This document shows positions 44,197 through 56,980 of a stretch of 64,000 nt of DNA, piece after piece. The position numbers and the translations under genes were made by a program. The stretch covers positions 9,362,001-9,426,000 of the forward strand of contig NW_022881625.1 of NCBI RefSeq assembly GCF_003369915.1, given 5' to 3'. Each line of letters opens with the position of its first letter. The stretch's first letter is position 1. The notes beneath the pieces were generated by a model that was not told where the DNA came from, did not search any database, and was given only the letters and a program-made list of their open reading frames with translations. The DNA comes from Drosophila miranda (Eukaryota > Arthropoda > Insecta > Diptera > Drosophilidae).

Positions 44197-47100
44197 TTTC
44201 AGCTGTAAATAAAGAAGCATTAGTGTACAGCTTATAATTCTTTAACATTGACATGGCGTTTTCGCACAAAATGTTCTTGGGACGCCAGTGACAGCTCTGC
44301 CAGTTCAATATTTCAATTTTTGCAGCGCGTCTCGCCCAATTTTCCGCAACTAAATTCCACCAGCAAAGCTATCAACAAATATGCTGTCAGGCCACAAACC
44401 TTCTATATTATACTTTTAGAAAAGTAATATTTGTTAAAGTGAGCGTGTGAGTGCTGGGATTCGAATCTACGGAAGTCCTTTTCGTTTGTGCTGTGCTGAT
44501 GTTGTTTTGTTGCTTTGGCTACTGCTGTCGCCCTGTATACGCCCTTGCGTATAACAATGGACATGGAATACGCCAACATCAATAAATTTAATGACCGCGA
44601 CCTAGCGACACGCATGCGCAACAGCAATTATGAAAAATACAAGTCTCTGGTGCGCATGCACCTTTCCTTCGAGCTGGAACTAAACACCGACGAGTAAGTT
44701 GCCACGAGCGACTCTGCCATCCCATCGAATTATAGTGCTTACCGATTTATGGGTTGCAGGTTCGACATGCCGTACCATGAAATCGTCTACGAAGATAAGG
44801 GCAAGATAAAGAAGTGGAATCGCCTCTCCAAGAAGAATCGCGGACCTGCCACAGGCTGCACGGCTGGGGCAGGCAGTAAGTCGGCGGGCAACAGTCCCAC
44901 TGAAACGCTGCAGCAACAAATTGATGCAGGCTTTCTGATGCACCTGGAGGAGCTCAAAGAGTTTCTTATGCTGGAGAAGAGTAAGTGACAGGGAGAGTCC
45001 GGAAAATTGAATTATTCTAAATGCGGAAATGCTATTCTGCAGATCTCACCCAGGAGGGACTATTTCGCAAGACAGGAGCCGTTTCCAGGTAGAACGAGCT
45101 ACGAATGCACATACAGCACGACCAGCCCTTGGATTTGGAACTGACAGGATTCTCGGCTCACGACTGTGCCACTGTTTTTAAGAGCTTTCTGGCCGAGCTG
45201 CCAGAGCCTGTGCTTACAGACGCCCACTATCCAGCACATCTTCAGATAGCGCCGCTTAGCCAGGCATTAATGGGGGGTCAGGTGGCGGCTACCGCAGAGC
45301 GCCAACATCTTCTCAACTCGGTGCAGCTGCTCCTTCTCCTGCTCCCCGAAGAGCATCGCGAGTTACTGGTGTACACTTTTGTAGATCGTGCCGCCACGGC
45401 AGCGGCAAACAACAGCAATTACACGGACACTGCACTGGCGCAGCTGTACGCGCACATTCAGAGCCTTCCGGAGTCCTCCAAGAAGCGTCGCCTCATCAAG
45501 CAGTTTAACAAGCAAAACGGACAAGGTAGCACATTGTCTCCACTCCGTTGCGTTCCTTTGGGACACAGCTCATTGATTCCACTCGCTCCTTTCAGGCACA
45601 CCGCTGCAGGTCATCGCGAGGAGCTCCAGCGTGCCATAAGGGAGCATCACGAGAAGCATGATGCCAAAATGATGCGCGCTATGGAGGAGGCAGAGCGTAA
45701 GAAGTAGAAATCCATATGGATCACTGCACCCAGCCGTTTCGTTATATATCACCATTCCGATCATTCTGCAGCTATGCCATAAATGCGGCTAAAGTGAAAC
45801 TGTAAACACTTTTGTATGCGACGTAATAAAGACTTGAATGTACCCAAAGCACTAATCCATTCTGAGGATATGATGAGTGGAAATTATCTGTAAATTATCG
45901 TCGAACCATGGCTTGTGTGTATGTGCAGTGCCATACTTGAAACAAAATAGAATGTTATCTAGGGAAAAACACCTCTATTGCATTAACACAAAACAAGGAA
46001 CCGGGTGCAAAGCGGATTCTCCCCAGTGGAACACTTGAAATGTTCAACCCATATCAAACGATGGACGATTATCAGCAGGCCAGCCGCTCCACTTCGCTGC
46101 CACCTGGTTGAATGTGTCCACTGCCCGTTCGATGCTCCTCCACACGCGTATACAAATTCAAATCCAAACGATCAACATCAATGAGGACGCCACTTTCCTG
46201 ATAACTTGACCGCCATGTGACCGTTGGAATAGGAATTTTGTCACAGTTTAGAAACCTACCTAGATGTGTTTTCGGCGTGATGAGTACGATGATGTGTGTT
46301 AAGAGCCAGATTAGATGCTCTCCAGGCGATTTACGCCCATTCAATTATTTTGGTAATAATAATAATGCCATTCAATAAATAGAAAAATGCCCCGGAAATG
46401 AAGCCTTACGCCAAAAATGAAATACTCTTGTAAGTGGAATTCCACATAGATATATTGGATTTCTAGAATTGGAAGTATCCTGCATGCATGTGCTCCTAAA
46501 GTCAGATGACCAATAAATCTGTATCTTTCAAAATGGATGTTGGGCTCCCCACGCAACATACCCAACCATCTATATTTGGTACTTATGTATGAGCGTATAG
46601 TGATATTAAAGCACGATCCAGTACAAATTATAGTTCTGGCTGATGTTTCCTATAGCAGATATATAATTTTGCGGTGATCCGATACTGATTCAATCTGTGT
46701 GTAATAAATACCATTTTCGTAGCGTAGCAAGATGAAATATAAAGTGCCTAAGTTCCGCGCAAAGTATAATCAGTAGCTCCAGATAGCCGACTGGCAGCGA
46801 ACGGATTGTTATAGAGGCACTTGATTGTTCTTATAACAATAGGCGGGGTGTGTGTATTGGGGGCGGGTGGAGGTGGCGGTGGCATATCAGCAGTCATTTA
46901 ATTAGCTGTTTCAGATTCCGATTGCTTTTTGGGGACTTTTGCTTACGTTAAAGCGCGCTTTCCACACCTCTGCCTCCGCCGCCGTTCTAAAGGGAAACTG
47001 TAGAATCTGATTTACGACTCTCTCCAACTTCAAGTATTTCCCCCTCTGCCAGCGTGCCAGTTGTACGCCAGCGTCGACGCTTTGGTTATCTCATGCAGGG

Positions 47101-47271
47101 CAATTTGTCAAGCCAAATAACGGTCTGCGTGTCAGTTTCAGTTCCATTTTTTGCATCACGGAGAACAGAACAGAACACAACATGTCCAAGGGATCGGTCC
47201 TACCACAGTATATAGCCGGTTTATCGGCCAGCTTTGGCGCCATGTGTATGGGCGCCTCAATCGGCTGGTCC
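44155..47271 (+). repeat. Array unit 9 (3117 bp)
   Basis: A unit without a LINE. RhoGAP has a 317-bp internal loss. AATAAA is at 45825-45830. The 3' flank (45831-46885) carries a TAATAATAATAATG stretch near 46353 shared with unit 10, and no gene. Confidence 0.88.
44557..45707 (+). pseudogene. RhoGAP copy 9, nonsense and in-frame internal deletion
   Basis: Exons are 44557-44693, 44760-44980 and 45043 onward. E10K is in exon 1. A CAG-to-TAG change (45090-45092) stops the frame 13 codons after the arginine finger region begins. Near 45369, 317 bp are missing, from after HRELL to VYTFVD. This removes the second half of the GAP domain, including the NLA asparagine, and joins the two parts in frame. 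The A-run lies in the lost stretch. Confidence 0.85.
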
Positions 47272-47313
47272 GAAATTTGTAATTTCGAGTTCTTTAAGAG
47301 ATTTACTAACTAA
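47182..47313 (+). CDS. Chimeric transporter-exon ORF, copy 9
   Basis: Protein identical to copy 0; fusion point 47271/47272. Confidence 0.5.
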   Translation: MSKGSVLPQYIAGLSASFGAMCMGASIGWSEICNFEFFKRFTN

Positions 47314-47673
47314 TTTCAGCTGTAAATAAAGAAGCATTAGTGTACAGCTTATAATTCTTTATCATTGACATGGCTTTTTCGCACAAAATGTTCTTTGGAC
47401 GCCTGTGACAGCTCTGCCAGTTCAATATTTCAATTTTTGCAGCGCGTCTCGCCCAATTTTCCGCAATTAAATTCCACCAGCAAAGCTATCAACAAATATG
47501 CTGTCAGGCCACAAACCTTCTATATTGTACTTTTAGAAAAGTAATATTTGTTAAAGTGAGCGTGTGAGTGCTGGGATTCGAATCTACGGAAGTCCTTTTC
47601 GTTTGTGCTGTGCTGTTGTTGTTTTGTTGCTTTGGCTACTGCTGTCGCCCTGTATACGCCCTTGCGTATAACA

Positions 47674-48821
47674 ATGGACATGGAATACGCCAACATCAAT
47701 GAATTTAATGACCGCGACCTAGCGACACGCATGCGCAACAGCAATTATGAAAAATACAAGTCTCTGGTGCGCATGCACCTCTCCTTCGAGCTGGAACTAA
47801 ACACCGACGAGTAAGTTGCCACGAGCGACGCTGCCATCCCATCGAAATATAGTGCTTACCGATTTATGGGTTGCAGGTTTGACATGCCGTACCATGAAAT
47901 CGTCTACGAAGATAAGGGCAAGATAAAGAAGTGGAATCACCTCTCCAAGAAGAATCGCGGACCTGCCACAGGCTGCACGGCTGGGGCAGGCAGTAAGTCG
48001 GCAGGCAACAGTCCCACTGAAACGCTGCAGCAACAAATTGATGCAGGCTTTCTGATGCACCTGGAGGAGCTCAAAGAGTTTCTTATGCTGGAGAAGAGTA
48101 AGTGACAGGGAGAGTCCGGAAAATTGAATTATTCTAAATGCGGAAATGCTATTCTGCAGATCTCACCCAGGAGGGACTATTTCGCAAGACAGGAGCCGTT
48201 TCCAGGCAGAACGAGCTACGAATGCACATACAGCACGACCAGCCCTTGGATTTGGAACTGACAGGATTCTCGGCTCACGACTGTGCCACTGTTTTTAAGA
48301 GCTTTCTGGCCGAGCTGCCAGAGCCTGTGCTTACAGACGCCCACTATCCAGCACATCTTCAGATAGCGCCGCTTAGCCAGGCATTAATGGGGGGTCAGGT
48401 GGCGGCTACCGCAGAGCGCCAACAACATCTTCTCAACTCGGTGCAGCTGCTCCTTCTCCTGCTCCCCGAAGAGCATCGCGAGTTACTGCAGCACATTATT
48501 AAAATGCTCCATTCGGTGGCAGCGCGTGAGGAGAGCAACAAGATGTCCGCGGAGAATTTGGCCATCTTGTTTACACCGCACCTGATTTGCCCCAGGCAAA
48601 TGCCGCCTGAGGCGCTCCACTATACGGCGAAGAAGATGTCCAGCATTGTGTCCTACATGATTCAGCAGGGTCTGGAAATCTTCGAAGTTCCCGGAAAGCT
48701 AGCCACCGACATTCGGGCATACTTTCTTGAGCGCAAACGCAAAAAACCATGTCACCGGAGCAAACCCTTGAAGAATCCATCTCGGACGACTCGACGGTCA
48801 ACACGGAGTACACTTTTGTAG
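47674..48821 (+). CDS. ARHGAP19-like RhoGAP, copy 10a (A6 class, 339 aa, 3' end lost)
   Basis: Exons are 47674-47810, 47877-48097 and 48160 onward; one R-to-H change in exon 2 and L-to-V in the LPEP loop (LPEPVL). The six-A run is at 48741-48746 but follows GAGCGC, not GAGTGC as in copies 0-3, 6 and 7. The shifted frame stops at 48819-48821, before the break at 48854. The GAP protein could therefore still be made, although the normal polyA signal and C-terminal frame are gone. Confidence 0.65.
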
Positions 48822-48854
48822 ATCGTGCCGCCACGGCAGCGGCAAACAACAGCA

Positions 48855-48998
48855 GACTGATTTTCTGTCTCTCTCGCACGCACTCTTTGTCGTGTCGTTT
48901 AATATTAGCGGCGTCTGCCGGAGGAGAGCCATACTGACTTAGTATCGGGTATAACCGTAGAGTTGCGGTGTCCGCAGCAACTCACAACGTTCCCACTC
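48855..48998. other. Foreign 145-bp insert between RhoGAP 10a and 10b
   Basis: This sequence is not found elsewhere in the window. It contains TCTCTCTCGCACGCAC and GTATCGGGTATAACCGTAG followed by a CGGTGTCCGC box. The second part recalls the ends of small dispersed fly elements (DINE-1/ISY/SGM-type Helitrons) from memory, which I cannot verify. No target duplication is visible. The right joint shares GTTTTGTTGC with the unit. Confidence 0.45.
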
Positions 48999-49051
48999 GT
49001 TTTGTTGCTTTGGCTACTGCTGTCGCCCTGTATACGCCCTTGCGTATAACA

Positions 49052-50484
49052 ATGGACATGGAATACCAACATCAATGAATTTAATGACCGCGACCTAGCG
49101 ACACGCATGCGCAACAGCAATTATGAAAAATACAAGTCTCTGGTGCGCATGCACCTTTCCTTCGAGCTGGAACTAAACACCGACGAGTAAGTTGCCACGA
49201 GCGACTCTGCCATCCCATCGAATTATAGTGCTTACCGATTTATGGGTTGCAGGTTCGACATGCCGTACCATGAAATCGTCTACGAAGATAAGGGCAAGAT
49301 AAAGAAGTGGAATCGCCTCTCCAAGAAGAATCGCGGACCTGCCACAGGCTGCACGGCTGGGGCAGGCAGTAAGTCGGCGGGCAACAGTCCCACTGAAACG
49401 CTGCAGCAACAAATTGATGCAGGCTTTCTGATGCACCTGGAGGAGCTCAAAGAGTTTCTTATGCTGGAGAAGAGTAAGTGACAGGGAGAGTCCGGAAAAT
49501 TGAATTATTCTAAATGCGGAAATGCTATTCTGCAGATCTCACCCAGGAGGGACTATTTCGCAAGACAGGAGCCGTTTCCAGGCAGAACGAGCTACGAATG
49601 CACATACAGCACGACCAGCCCTTGGATTTGGAACTGACAGGATTCTCGGCTCACGACTGTGCCACTGTTTTTAAGAGCTTTCTGGCCGAGCTGCCAGAGC
49701 CTTTGCTTACAGACGACCACTATCCAGCACATCTTCAGATAGCGCCGCTTAGCCAGGCATTAATGGGGGGGTCAGGTGGCGGCTACCGCAGAGCGCCAAC
49801 AACATCTTCTCAACTCGGTGCAGCTGCTTCTTCTCCTGCTCCCCGAAGAGCATCGCGAGTTACTGCAGCACATTATTAAAATGCTCCATTCGGTGGCAGC
49901 GCGTGAGGAGAGCAACAAGATGTCCGCGGAGAATTTGGCCATCTTGTTTACACCGCACCTGATTTGCGAAGAAGATGTCCAGCATTGTGTCCTACATGAT
50001 TCAGCAGGGTCTGGAAATCTTCGAAGTTCCCGGAAAGCTAGCCACCGATATTCGGGCATACTTTCTTGAGCGCAAACGCAAAAAAACCATGTCACCGGAG
50101 CAAACCCTTGAAGAATCCATCTCGGACGACTCGACGGTCAACACGGTGTACACTTTTGTAGATCGTGCCGCCAGGGCAGCGGCAAACAACAGCAATTACA
50201 CGGACACTGCACTGGCGCAGCTGTACGCGCACATTCAGAGCCTTCCGGAGTCCTCCAAGAAGCGTCGCCTCATCAAGCAGTTTAACAATCAAAACGGACA
50301 AGGTAGCACATTGTCTCCACTCCGTTGCGTTCCTTTGGGACACAGCTCATTGATTCCACTCGCTCCTTTCAGGCACACCGCTGCAGGTCATCGCGAGGAG
50401 CTCCAGCGTGCCATAAGGGAGCATCACGAGAAGCATGATGCCAAAATGATGCGCGCTATGGAGGAGGCAGAGCGTAAGAAGTAG
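49052..50484 (+). pseudogene. RhoGAP copy 10b, several frameshifts (A7 class)
   Basis: Exon 1 (49052-49186) has lost two bases after GAATAC, which gives a stop nine codons into the protein. Exons 2 (49253-49473) and 3 (49536 onward) follow. In exon 3 a G-run has seven instead of six G (near 49770), and the 38-bp deletion of copy 5 is present near 49967. The A-run (50080-50086) has seven A and the C-terminal frame is open to 50484. Confidence 0.85.
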
Positions 50485-51958
50485 AAATCCATATGGATCA
50501 CTGCACCCAGCCGTTTCGTTATATAACACCATTTCGATCATCCTGCAGCTATGCCATAAATGCGGCTAAACTGAAACTGTAAACACTTTTGTATGCGACG
50601 TAATAAAAACTTGAATGTACCCAAAGCACTAATCCATTCTGAGGATATGATGAGTGGAAATTATCTGTAAATTATCGTCGAACCATGGCTTGTGTGTATG
50701 TGCAGTGCCATACTTGAAACAAAATAGAATGTTATCTAGGGAAAAACACCTCTATTGCATTAACACAAAACAAGGAACCGGGTGCAAAGCGGATTCTCCC
50801 CAGTGGAACACTTGAAATGTTCAACCCATATCAAACGATGGACGATTATCAGCAGGCCAGCCGCTCCACTTCGCTGCCACCTGGTTGAATGTGTCCACTG
50901 CCCGTTCGATGCTCCTCCACACGCGTATACAAATTCAAATCCAAACGATCAACATCAATGAGGACGCCACTTTCCTGATAACTTGACCGCCATGTGACCG
51001 TTGGAATAGGAATTTTGTCACAGTTTAGAAACCTACCTAGATGTGTTTTCGGCGTGATGAGTACGATGATGTGTGTTAAGAGCCAGATTAGATGCTCTCC
51101 AGGCGATTTACGCCCATTCAATTATTTTGGTAATAATAATAATGCCATTCAATAAATAGAAAAATGCCCCGGAAATGAAGCCTTACGCCAAAAATGAAAT
51201 ACTCTTGTAAGTGGAATTCCACATAGATATATTGGATTTCTAGAATTGGAAGTATCCTGCATGCATGTGCTCCTAAAGTCAGATGACCAATAAATCTGTA
51301 TCTTTCAAAATGGATGTTGGGCTCCCCACGCAACATACCCAACCATCTATATTTGGTACTTATGTATGAGCGTATAGTGATATTAAAGCACGATCCAGTA
51401 CAAATTATAGTTCTGGCTGATGTTTCCTATAGCAGATATATAATTTTGCGGTGATCCGATACTGATTCAATCTGTGTGTAATAAATACCATTTTCGTAGC
51501 GTAGCAAGATGAAATATAAAGTGCCTAAGTTCCGCGCAAAAGTATAATCAGTAGCTCCAGATAGCCGACTGGCAGCGAACGGATTGTTATAGAGGCACTT
51601 GATTGTTCTTATAACAATAGGCGGGGTGTGTGTATTGGGGTGGGTGGAGGTGGCGGTGGCATATCAGCAGTCATTTAATTAGCTGTTTCAGATTCCGATT
51701 GCTTTTTGGGGACTTTTGCTTACGTTAAAGCGCGCTTTCCACACCTCTGCCTCCGCCGCCGTTCTAAAGGGAAACTGTAGAATCTGATTTACGACTCTCT
51801 CCAACTTCAAGTATTTCCCCCTCTGCCAGCGTGCCAGTTGTACGCCAGCGTCGACGCTTTGGTTATCTCATGCAGGGCAATTTGTCAAGCCAAATAACGG
51901 TCTGCGTGTCAGTTTCAGTTCCATTTTTTGCATCACGGAGAACAGAACAGAACACAAC

Positions 51959-52090
51959 ATGTCCAAGGGATCGGTCCTACCACAGTATATAGCCGGTTTA
52001 TCGGCCAGCTTTGGCGCCATGTGTATGGGCGCCTCAATCGGCTGGTCCGAAATTTGTAATTTCGAGTTCTTTAAGAGATTTACTAACTAA
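51959..52090 (+). CDS. Chimeric transporter-exon ORF, copy 10
   Basis: Protein identical to copy 0; fusion point 52048/52049. Confidence 0.5.
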   Translation: MSKGSVLPQYIAGLSASFGAMCMGASIGWSEICNFEFFKRFTN

Positions 52091-55000
52091 TTTCAGCTGT
52101 AAATAAAGAAGCATTAGTGTACAGCTTATAATTCTTTATCATTGACATGGCTTTTTCGCACAAAATGTTCTTTGGACGCCAGTGACAGCTCTGCCAGTTC
52201 AATATTTCAATTCTTGCAGCGCGTCTCGCCCAATTTTCCGCAATTAAATTCCACCAGCAAAGCTATAAACAAATATGCTGTCAGGCCACAAACCTTCTAT
52301 ATTGTACTTTTAGAAAAGTAATATTTGTTAAAGTGAGCGTGTGAGTGCTGGGATTCGAATCTACGGAAGTCCTTTTCGTTTGTGCTGTGCTGTTGTTGTT
52401 TTGTTGCTTTGGCTACTGCTGTCGCCCTGTATACGCCCTTGCGTATAACAATGGACATGGAATACGCCAACATCAATGAATTTAATGACCGCGACCTAGC
52501 GACACGCATGCGCAACAGCAATTATGAAAAATACAAGTCTCTGGTGCGCATGCACCTCTCCTTCGAGCTGTAACTAAACACCGACGAGTAAGTTGCCACG
52601 AGCGACTCTGCCATCCCATCGAAATATAGTGCTAACCCATTTATGGGTTGCAGGTTCGACATGCCGTACCATGAAATCGTCTACGAAGATAAGGGCAAGA
52701 TAAAGAAGTGGAATCGCCTCTCCAAGAAGAATCGCGGACCTGCCACAGGCTGCACGGCTGGGGCAGGCAGTAAGTCGGCAGGCAACAGTCCCACTGAAAC
52801 GCTGCAGCAACAAATTGATGCAGGCTTTCTGATGCACCTGGAGGAGCTCAAAGAGTTTCTTATGCTGGAGAAGAGTAAGTGACAGGGAGAGTCCGGAAAA
52901 TTGAATTATTCTAAATGCGGAAATGCTATTCTGCAGATCTCACCCAGGAGGGACTATTTCGCAAGCCAGGAGCCGTTTCCAGGCAGAACGAGCTACGAAT
53001 GCACATACAGCACGACCAGCCCTTGGATTTGGAACTGACAGGATTCTCGGCTCACGACTGTGCCACTGTTTTTAAGAGCTTTCTGGCCGAGCTGCCAGAG
53101 CCTGTGCTTACAGACGCCCACTATCCAGCACATCTTCAGATAGCGCCGCTTAGCCAGGCATTAATGGGGGGTCAGGTGGCGGCTACCGCAGAGCGCCAAC
53201 AACATCTTCTCAACTCGATGCAGCTGCTCCTTCTCCTGCTCCCGAAGAGCATCGCGAGTTACTGCAGCACATTATTAAAATGCTCCATTCGGTGGCAGCG
53301 CGTGAGGAGAGCAACAAGATGTCCGCGGAGAATTTGGCCATCTTGTTTACACCGCACCTGATTTGCCCCAGGCAAATGCCGCCTGAGGCGCTCCACTATA
53401 CGGCGAAGAAGATGTCCAGCATTGTGTCCTACATGATTCAGCAGGGTCTGGAAATCTTCGAAGTTCCCGGAAAGCTAGCCACCGATATTCGGGCATACTT
53501 TCTTGAGCGCAAACGCAAAAAACCATGTCACCGGAGCAAACCCTTGAAGAATCCATCTCGGACGACTCGACGGTCAACACGGTGTACACTTTTGTAGATC
53601 GTGCCGCCACGGCAGCGGCAAACAACAGCAATTACACGGACACTGCACTGGCGCAGCTGTACGCGCACATTCAGAGCCTTCCGGAGTCCTCCAAGAAGCG
53701 TCGCCTCATCAAGCAGTTTAACAAGCAAAACGGACAAGGTAGCACATTGTCTCCACTCCGTTGCGTTCCTTTGGGACACAGCTCATTGATTCCACTCGCT
53801 CCTTTCAGGCACACCGCTGCAGGTCATCGCGAGGAGCTCCAGCGTGCCATAAGGGAGCATCACGAGAAGCATGATGCCAAAATAATGCGCGGCATGGAGG
53901 AGGCAGAGCGTAAGAAGTACGATAGACGATTATCAGCAGGCCAGCCGCTCCACTTCACTGCCACCTGGTTGAATGTGTCCACTGCCCGTTCGATGCTCCT
54001 CCACACGCGTATACAAATTCAAATCCAAACGATCAACATCAATGAGGACGCCACTTTCCTGATAACTTGACCGCCATGTGACCGTTGGAATAGGAATTTT
54101 GTCACAGTTTAGAAACCTACCTAGCCAGATTAGATGCTCTCCAGGCGATTTACGCCCATTCAATTATTTTGGTAGGTAATGCTATTATCTACTTTCACAC
54201 GATGCAATAAATAGAAAAATTCCCCGGAAATGAAGCCTTACGCCGAAAATGAAATACTCTTGTAAGTGGAATTCCACATAGATATATTGGATTTCTAGAA
54301 TTGAAAGTATCCTGCATGCATGTGCTCCTAAAGTCAGATGACCAATAAATCTGTATCTTTCAAAATGGATGTTGGGCTCCCCACGCAACATACCCAACCA
54401 TCTATATTTGGTACTTATGTATGAGCGTATAGTGATATTAAAGCACGATCCAGTCAAATTATAGTTCTTGCTGATATTTCCTATAGCAGATATATAATTT
54501 TGCGGTGATCCGATACTGATTCAATCTGTGTGTAATAAATACCATTTTCGTAGCGTAGCAAGATGAAATATAAAGTGCCTAAGTTCCGCGCAAAAGTATA
54601 ATCAGTAGCTCCAGATAGCCGACTGGCAGCGAACGGATTGTTATAGAGGCACTTGATTGTTCTTATAACAATAGGCGGGGTGTGTGTATTGGGGGTGGGT
54701 GGAGGTGGCGGTGGCATATCAGCAGTCATTTAATTAGCTGTTTCAGATTCCGATTGCTTTTTGGGGCCTTTTGCTTACGTTAAAGCGCGCTTTCCACACC
54801 TCTGCCTCCGCCGCCGTTCTAAAGGGAAACTGTAGAATCTGATTTACGACTCTCTCCAACTTCAAGTATTTCCCCTCTGCCAGCGTGCCAGTTGTACGCA
54901 GCACAGCGTCGACGCTTTGGTTATCTCATGCAGGGCAATTTGTCAAGCCAAATAACGGTCTGCGTGTCAGTTTCAGTTCCATTTTTTGCATCACGGAGAA

Positions 55001-55106
55001 CAGAACAGAACACAACATGTCCAAGGGATCGGTCCTACCACAGTATATAGCCGGTTTATCGGCCAGCTTTGGCGCCATGTGTATGGCAGCCTCAATCGGC
55101 TGGTCC
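52049..55106 (+). repeat. Array unit 11 (3058 bp)
   Basis: RhoGAP copy 11 is followed directly by the flank because about 350 bp (stop codon, 3' UTR and polyA signal) are missing at 53919/53920. The remaining flank (53920-54730) lacks another 30 bp near 54124 and has no gene. Transporter leader and exon at 54731-55106 include a small duplication near 54899. Confidence 0.88.
52451..53919 (+). pseudogene. RhoGAP copy 11, nonsense, frameshift and lost 3' end
   Basis: Exons are 52451-52587, 52654-52874 and 52937 onward. A GAA-to-TAA change stops exon 1 at 52571-52573. One C is missing near 53243 (CCCGAAG for CCCCGAAG), which shifts the GAP frame. The arginine-finger loop reads FRKPG. The A-run (53517-53522) has six A. 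The normal stop is deleted, so the C-terminal frame reads on to 54070. Confidence 0.85.
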
Positions 55107-55148
55107 GAAATTTGTAATTTCGAGATCTTTAAGAGATTTACTAACTAA
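55017..55148 (+). CDS. Chimeric transporter-exon ORF, copy 11
   Basis: Open over 43 codons with G24A and F37I. Because this unit has lost the RhoGAP polyA signal, a transcript from its RhoGAP copy could read through into this ORF. Confidence 0.5.
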   Translation: MSKGSVLPQYIAGLSASFGAMCMAASIGWSEICNFEIFKRFTN

Positions 55149-55508
55149 TTTCAGCTGTAAATAAAGAAGCATTAGTGTACAGCTTATAATTCTTTAACAT
55201 TGACATGGCGTTTTCGCACAAAATGTTCTTTGGACGCCAGTGACAGCTCTGCCAGTTCAATATTTCAATTTTTGCAGCGCGTCTCGCCCAATTTTCCGCA
55301 ATTAAATTCCACCAGCAAAGCTATCAACAAATATGCTGTCAGGCCACAAACCTTCTATATTGTACTTTTAGAAAAGTAATATTTGTTAAAGTGAGCGTGT
55401 GAGTGCTGGGATTCGAATCTACGGAAGTCCTTTTCGTTTGTGCTGTGCTGTTGTTGTTTTGTTGCTTTGGCTACTGCTGTCGCCCTGTATACGCCCTTGC
55501 GTATAACA

Positions 55509-56980
55509 ATGGACATGGAATACGCCAACATCAATGAATTTAATGACCGCGACCTAGCGACACGCATGCGCAACAGCAATTATGAAAAATACAAGTCTCT
55601 GGTGCGCATGCACCTCTCCTTCGAGCTGGAACTAAACACCGACGAGTAAGTTGCCACGAGCGACACTGCCATCCCATCGAAATATAGTGCTTACCGATTT
55701 ATGGGTTGCAGGTTCGACATGCCGTGCCATGAAATCGTCTACGAAGATAAGGGCAAGATAAAGAAGTGGAATCGCCTCTCCAAGAATAATCGCGGACCTG
55801 CCACAGGCTGCACGGCTGGGGCAGGCAGTAAGTCGGCGGGCAACAGTCCCACTGAAACGCTGCAGCAACAAATTGATGCAGGCTTTCTGATGCACCTGGA
55901 GGAGCTCAAAGAGTTTCTTATGCTGGAGAAGAGTAAGTGACAGGGAGAGTCCGGAAAATTAAATTATTCTAAATGCGGAAATGCTATTCTGCAGATCTCA
56001 CCCAGGAGGGACTATTTCGCAAGACAGGAGCCGTTTCCAGGCAGAACGAGCTACGAATGCACATACAGCACGACCAGCCCTTGGATTTGGAACTGACAGG
56101 ATTCTCGGCTCACGACTGTGCCACTGTTTTTAAGAGCTTTCTGGCCGATCTGCCAGAGCCTTTGCTTACAGACGCCCACTATCCAGCACATCTTCAGATA
56201 GCGCCGCTTAGCCAGGCATTAATGGGGGGTCAGGTGGCGGCTACCGCAGAGCGCCAACAACATCTTCTCAACTCGGTGCAGCTGCTCCTTCTCCTGCTCC
56301 CCGAAGAGCATCGCGAGTTACTGCAGCACATTATTAAAATGCTCCATTCGGTGGCAGCGCGTGAGGAGAGCAACATGATGTCCGCGGAGAATTTGGCCAT
56401 CTTGTTTACACCGCACCTGATTTGCCCCAGGCAAATGCCGCCTGAGGCGCTCCACTATACGGCGAAGAAGATGTCCAGCATTGTGTCCTACATGATTCAG
56501 CAGGGTCTGGAAATCTTCGAAGTTCCCGGAAAGCTAGCCACCGATATTCGGGCGTACTTTCTTGAGCGCAAACGCAAAAAAACCATGTCACCGGAGCAAA
56601 CCCTTGAAGAATCCATCTCGGACGACTCGACGGTCAACACGGTGTACACTTTTGTAGATCGTGCCGCCACGGCAGCGGCAAACAACAGCAATTACACGGA
56701 TACTGCACTGGCGCAGCTGTACGCGCACATTCAGAGCCTTCCGGAGTCCTCCAAGAAGCGTCGCCTCATCAAGCAGTTTAACAAGCAAAACGGACAAGGT
56801 AGCACATTGTCTCCACTCCGTTGCGTTCCTTTGGGACACAGCTCATTGATTCCACTCGCTCCTTTCAGGCACACCGCTGCAGGTCATCGCGAGGAGCTCC
56901 AGCGTGCCATAAGGGAGCATCACGAGAAGCATGATGCCAAAATGATGCGCGCCATGGAGGAGGCAGAGCGTAAGATGTAG
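55509..56980 (+). CDS. ARHGAP19-like RhoGAP, copy 12: the intact copy
   Basis: A Rho GTPase-activating protein. Exons are 55509-55645, 55712-55932 and 55995 onward; introns are 66 and 62 nt. The GAP domain (about 95-300) has R128 as arginine finger and N252 in the second motif. The A-run (56576-56582) has seven A, so the frame continues through TMSPEQTLEESISDD into the ESSKKRRLIKQFNKQ block near residue 370-385, which resembles the end of human ARHGAP19 (494 aa). A possible 70-nt intron 3 (56799-56868, GT...CAG) has no in-frame stop. Retained, it gives 447 aa ending at 56980; spliced, it gives 401 aa ending TPLQVIARSSSVP at 56912. Private changes are Y51C, K71N, E171D and K247M and a final K-to-M. 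K247M next to SAEN may affect activity. ARHGAP19-type proteins act on RhoA at cell division in vertebrates; that role is inferred, not seen here. Confidence 0.82.

Larger units (their letters stand above)
47272..52048 (+). repeat. Array unit 10 (4777 bp, two RhoGAP copies in series)
   Basis: This is a compound unit. RhoGAP 10a runs to 48854 and is cut off. About 145 bp of foreign sequence follow (48855-48998), and then a second copy, 10b, resumes inside the region upstream of the gene. No 3' flank or transporter exon lies between them. AATAAA for 10b is at 50602-50607. The 3' flank (50608-51660) has no gene. An exchange or repair event joined two units and dropped about 2 kb. Confidence 0.88.
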
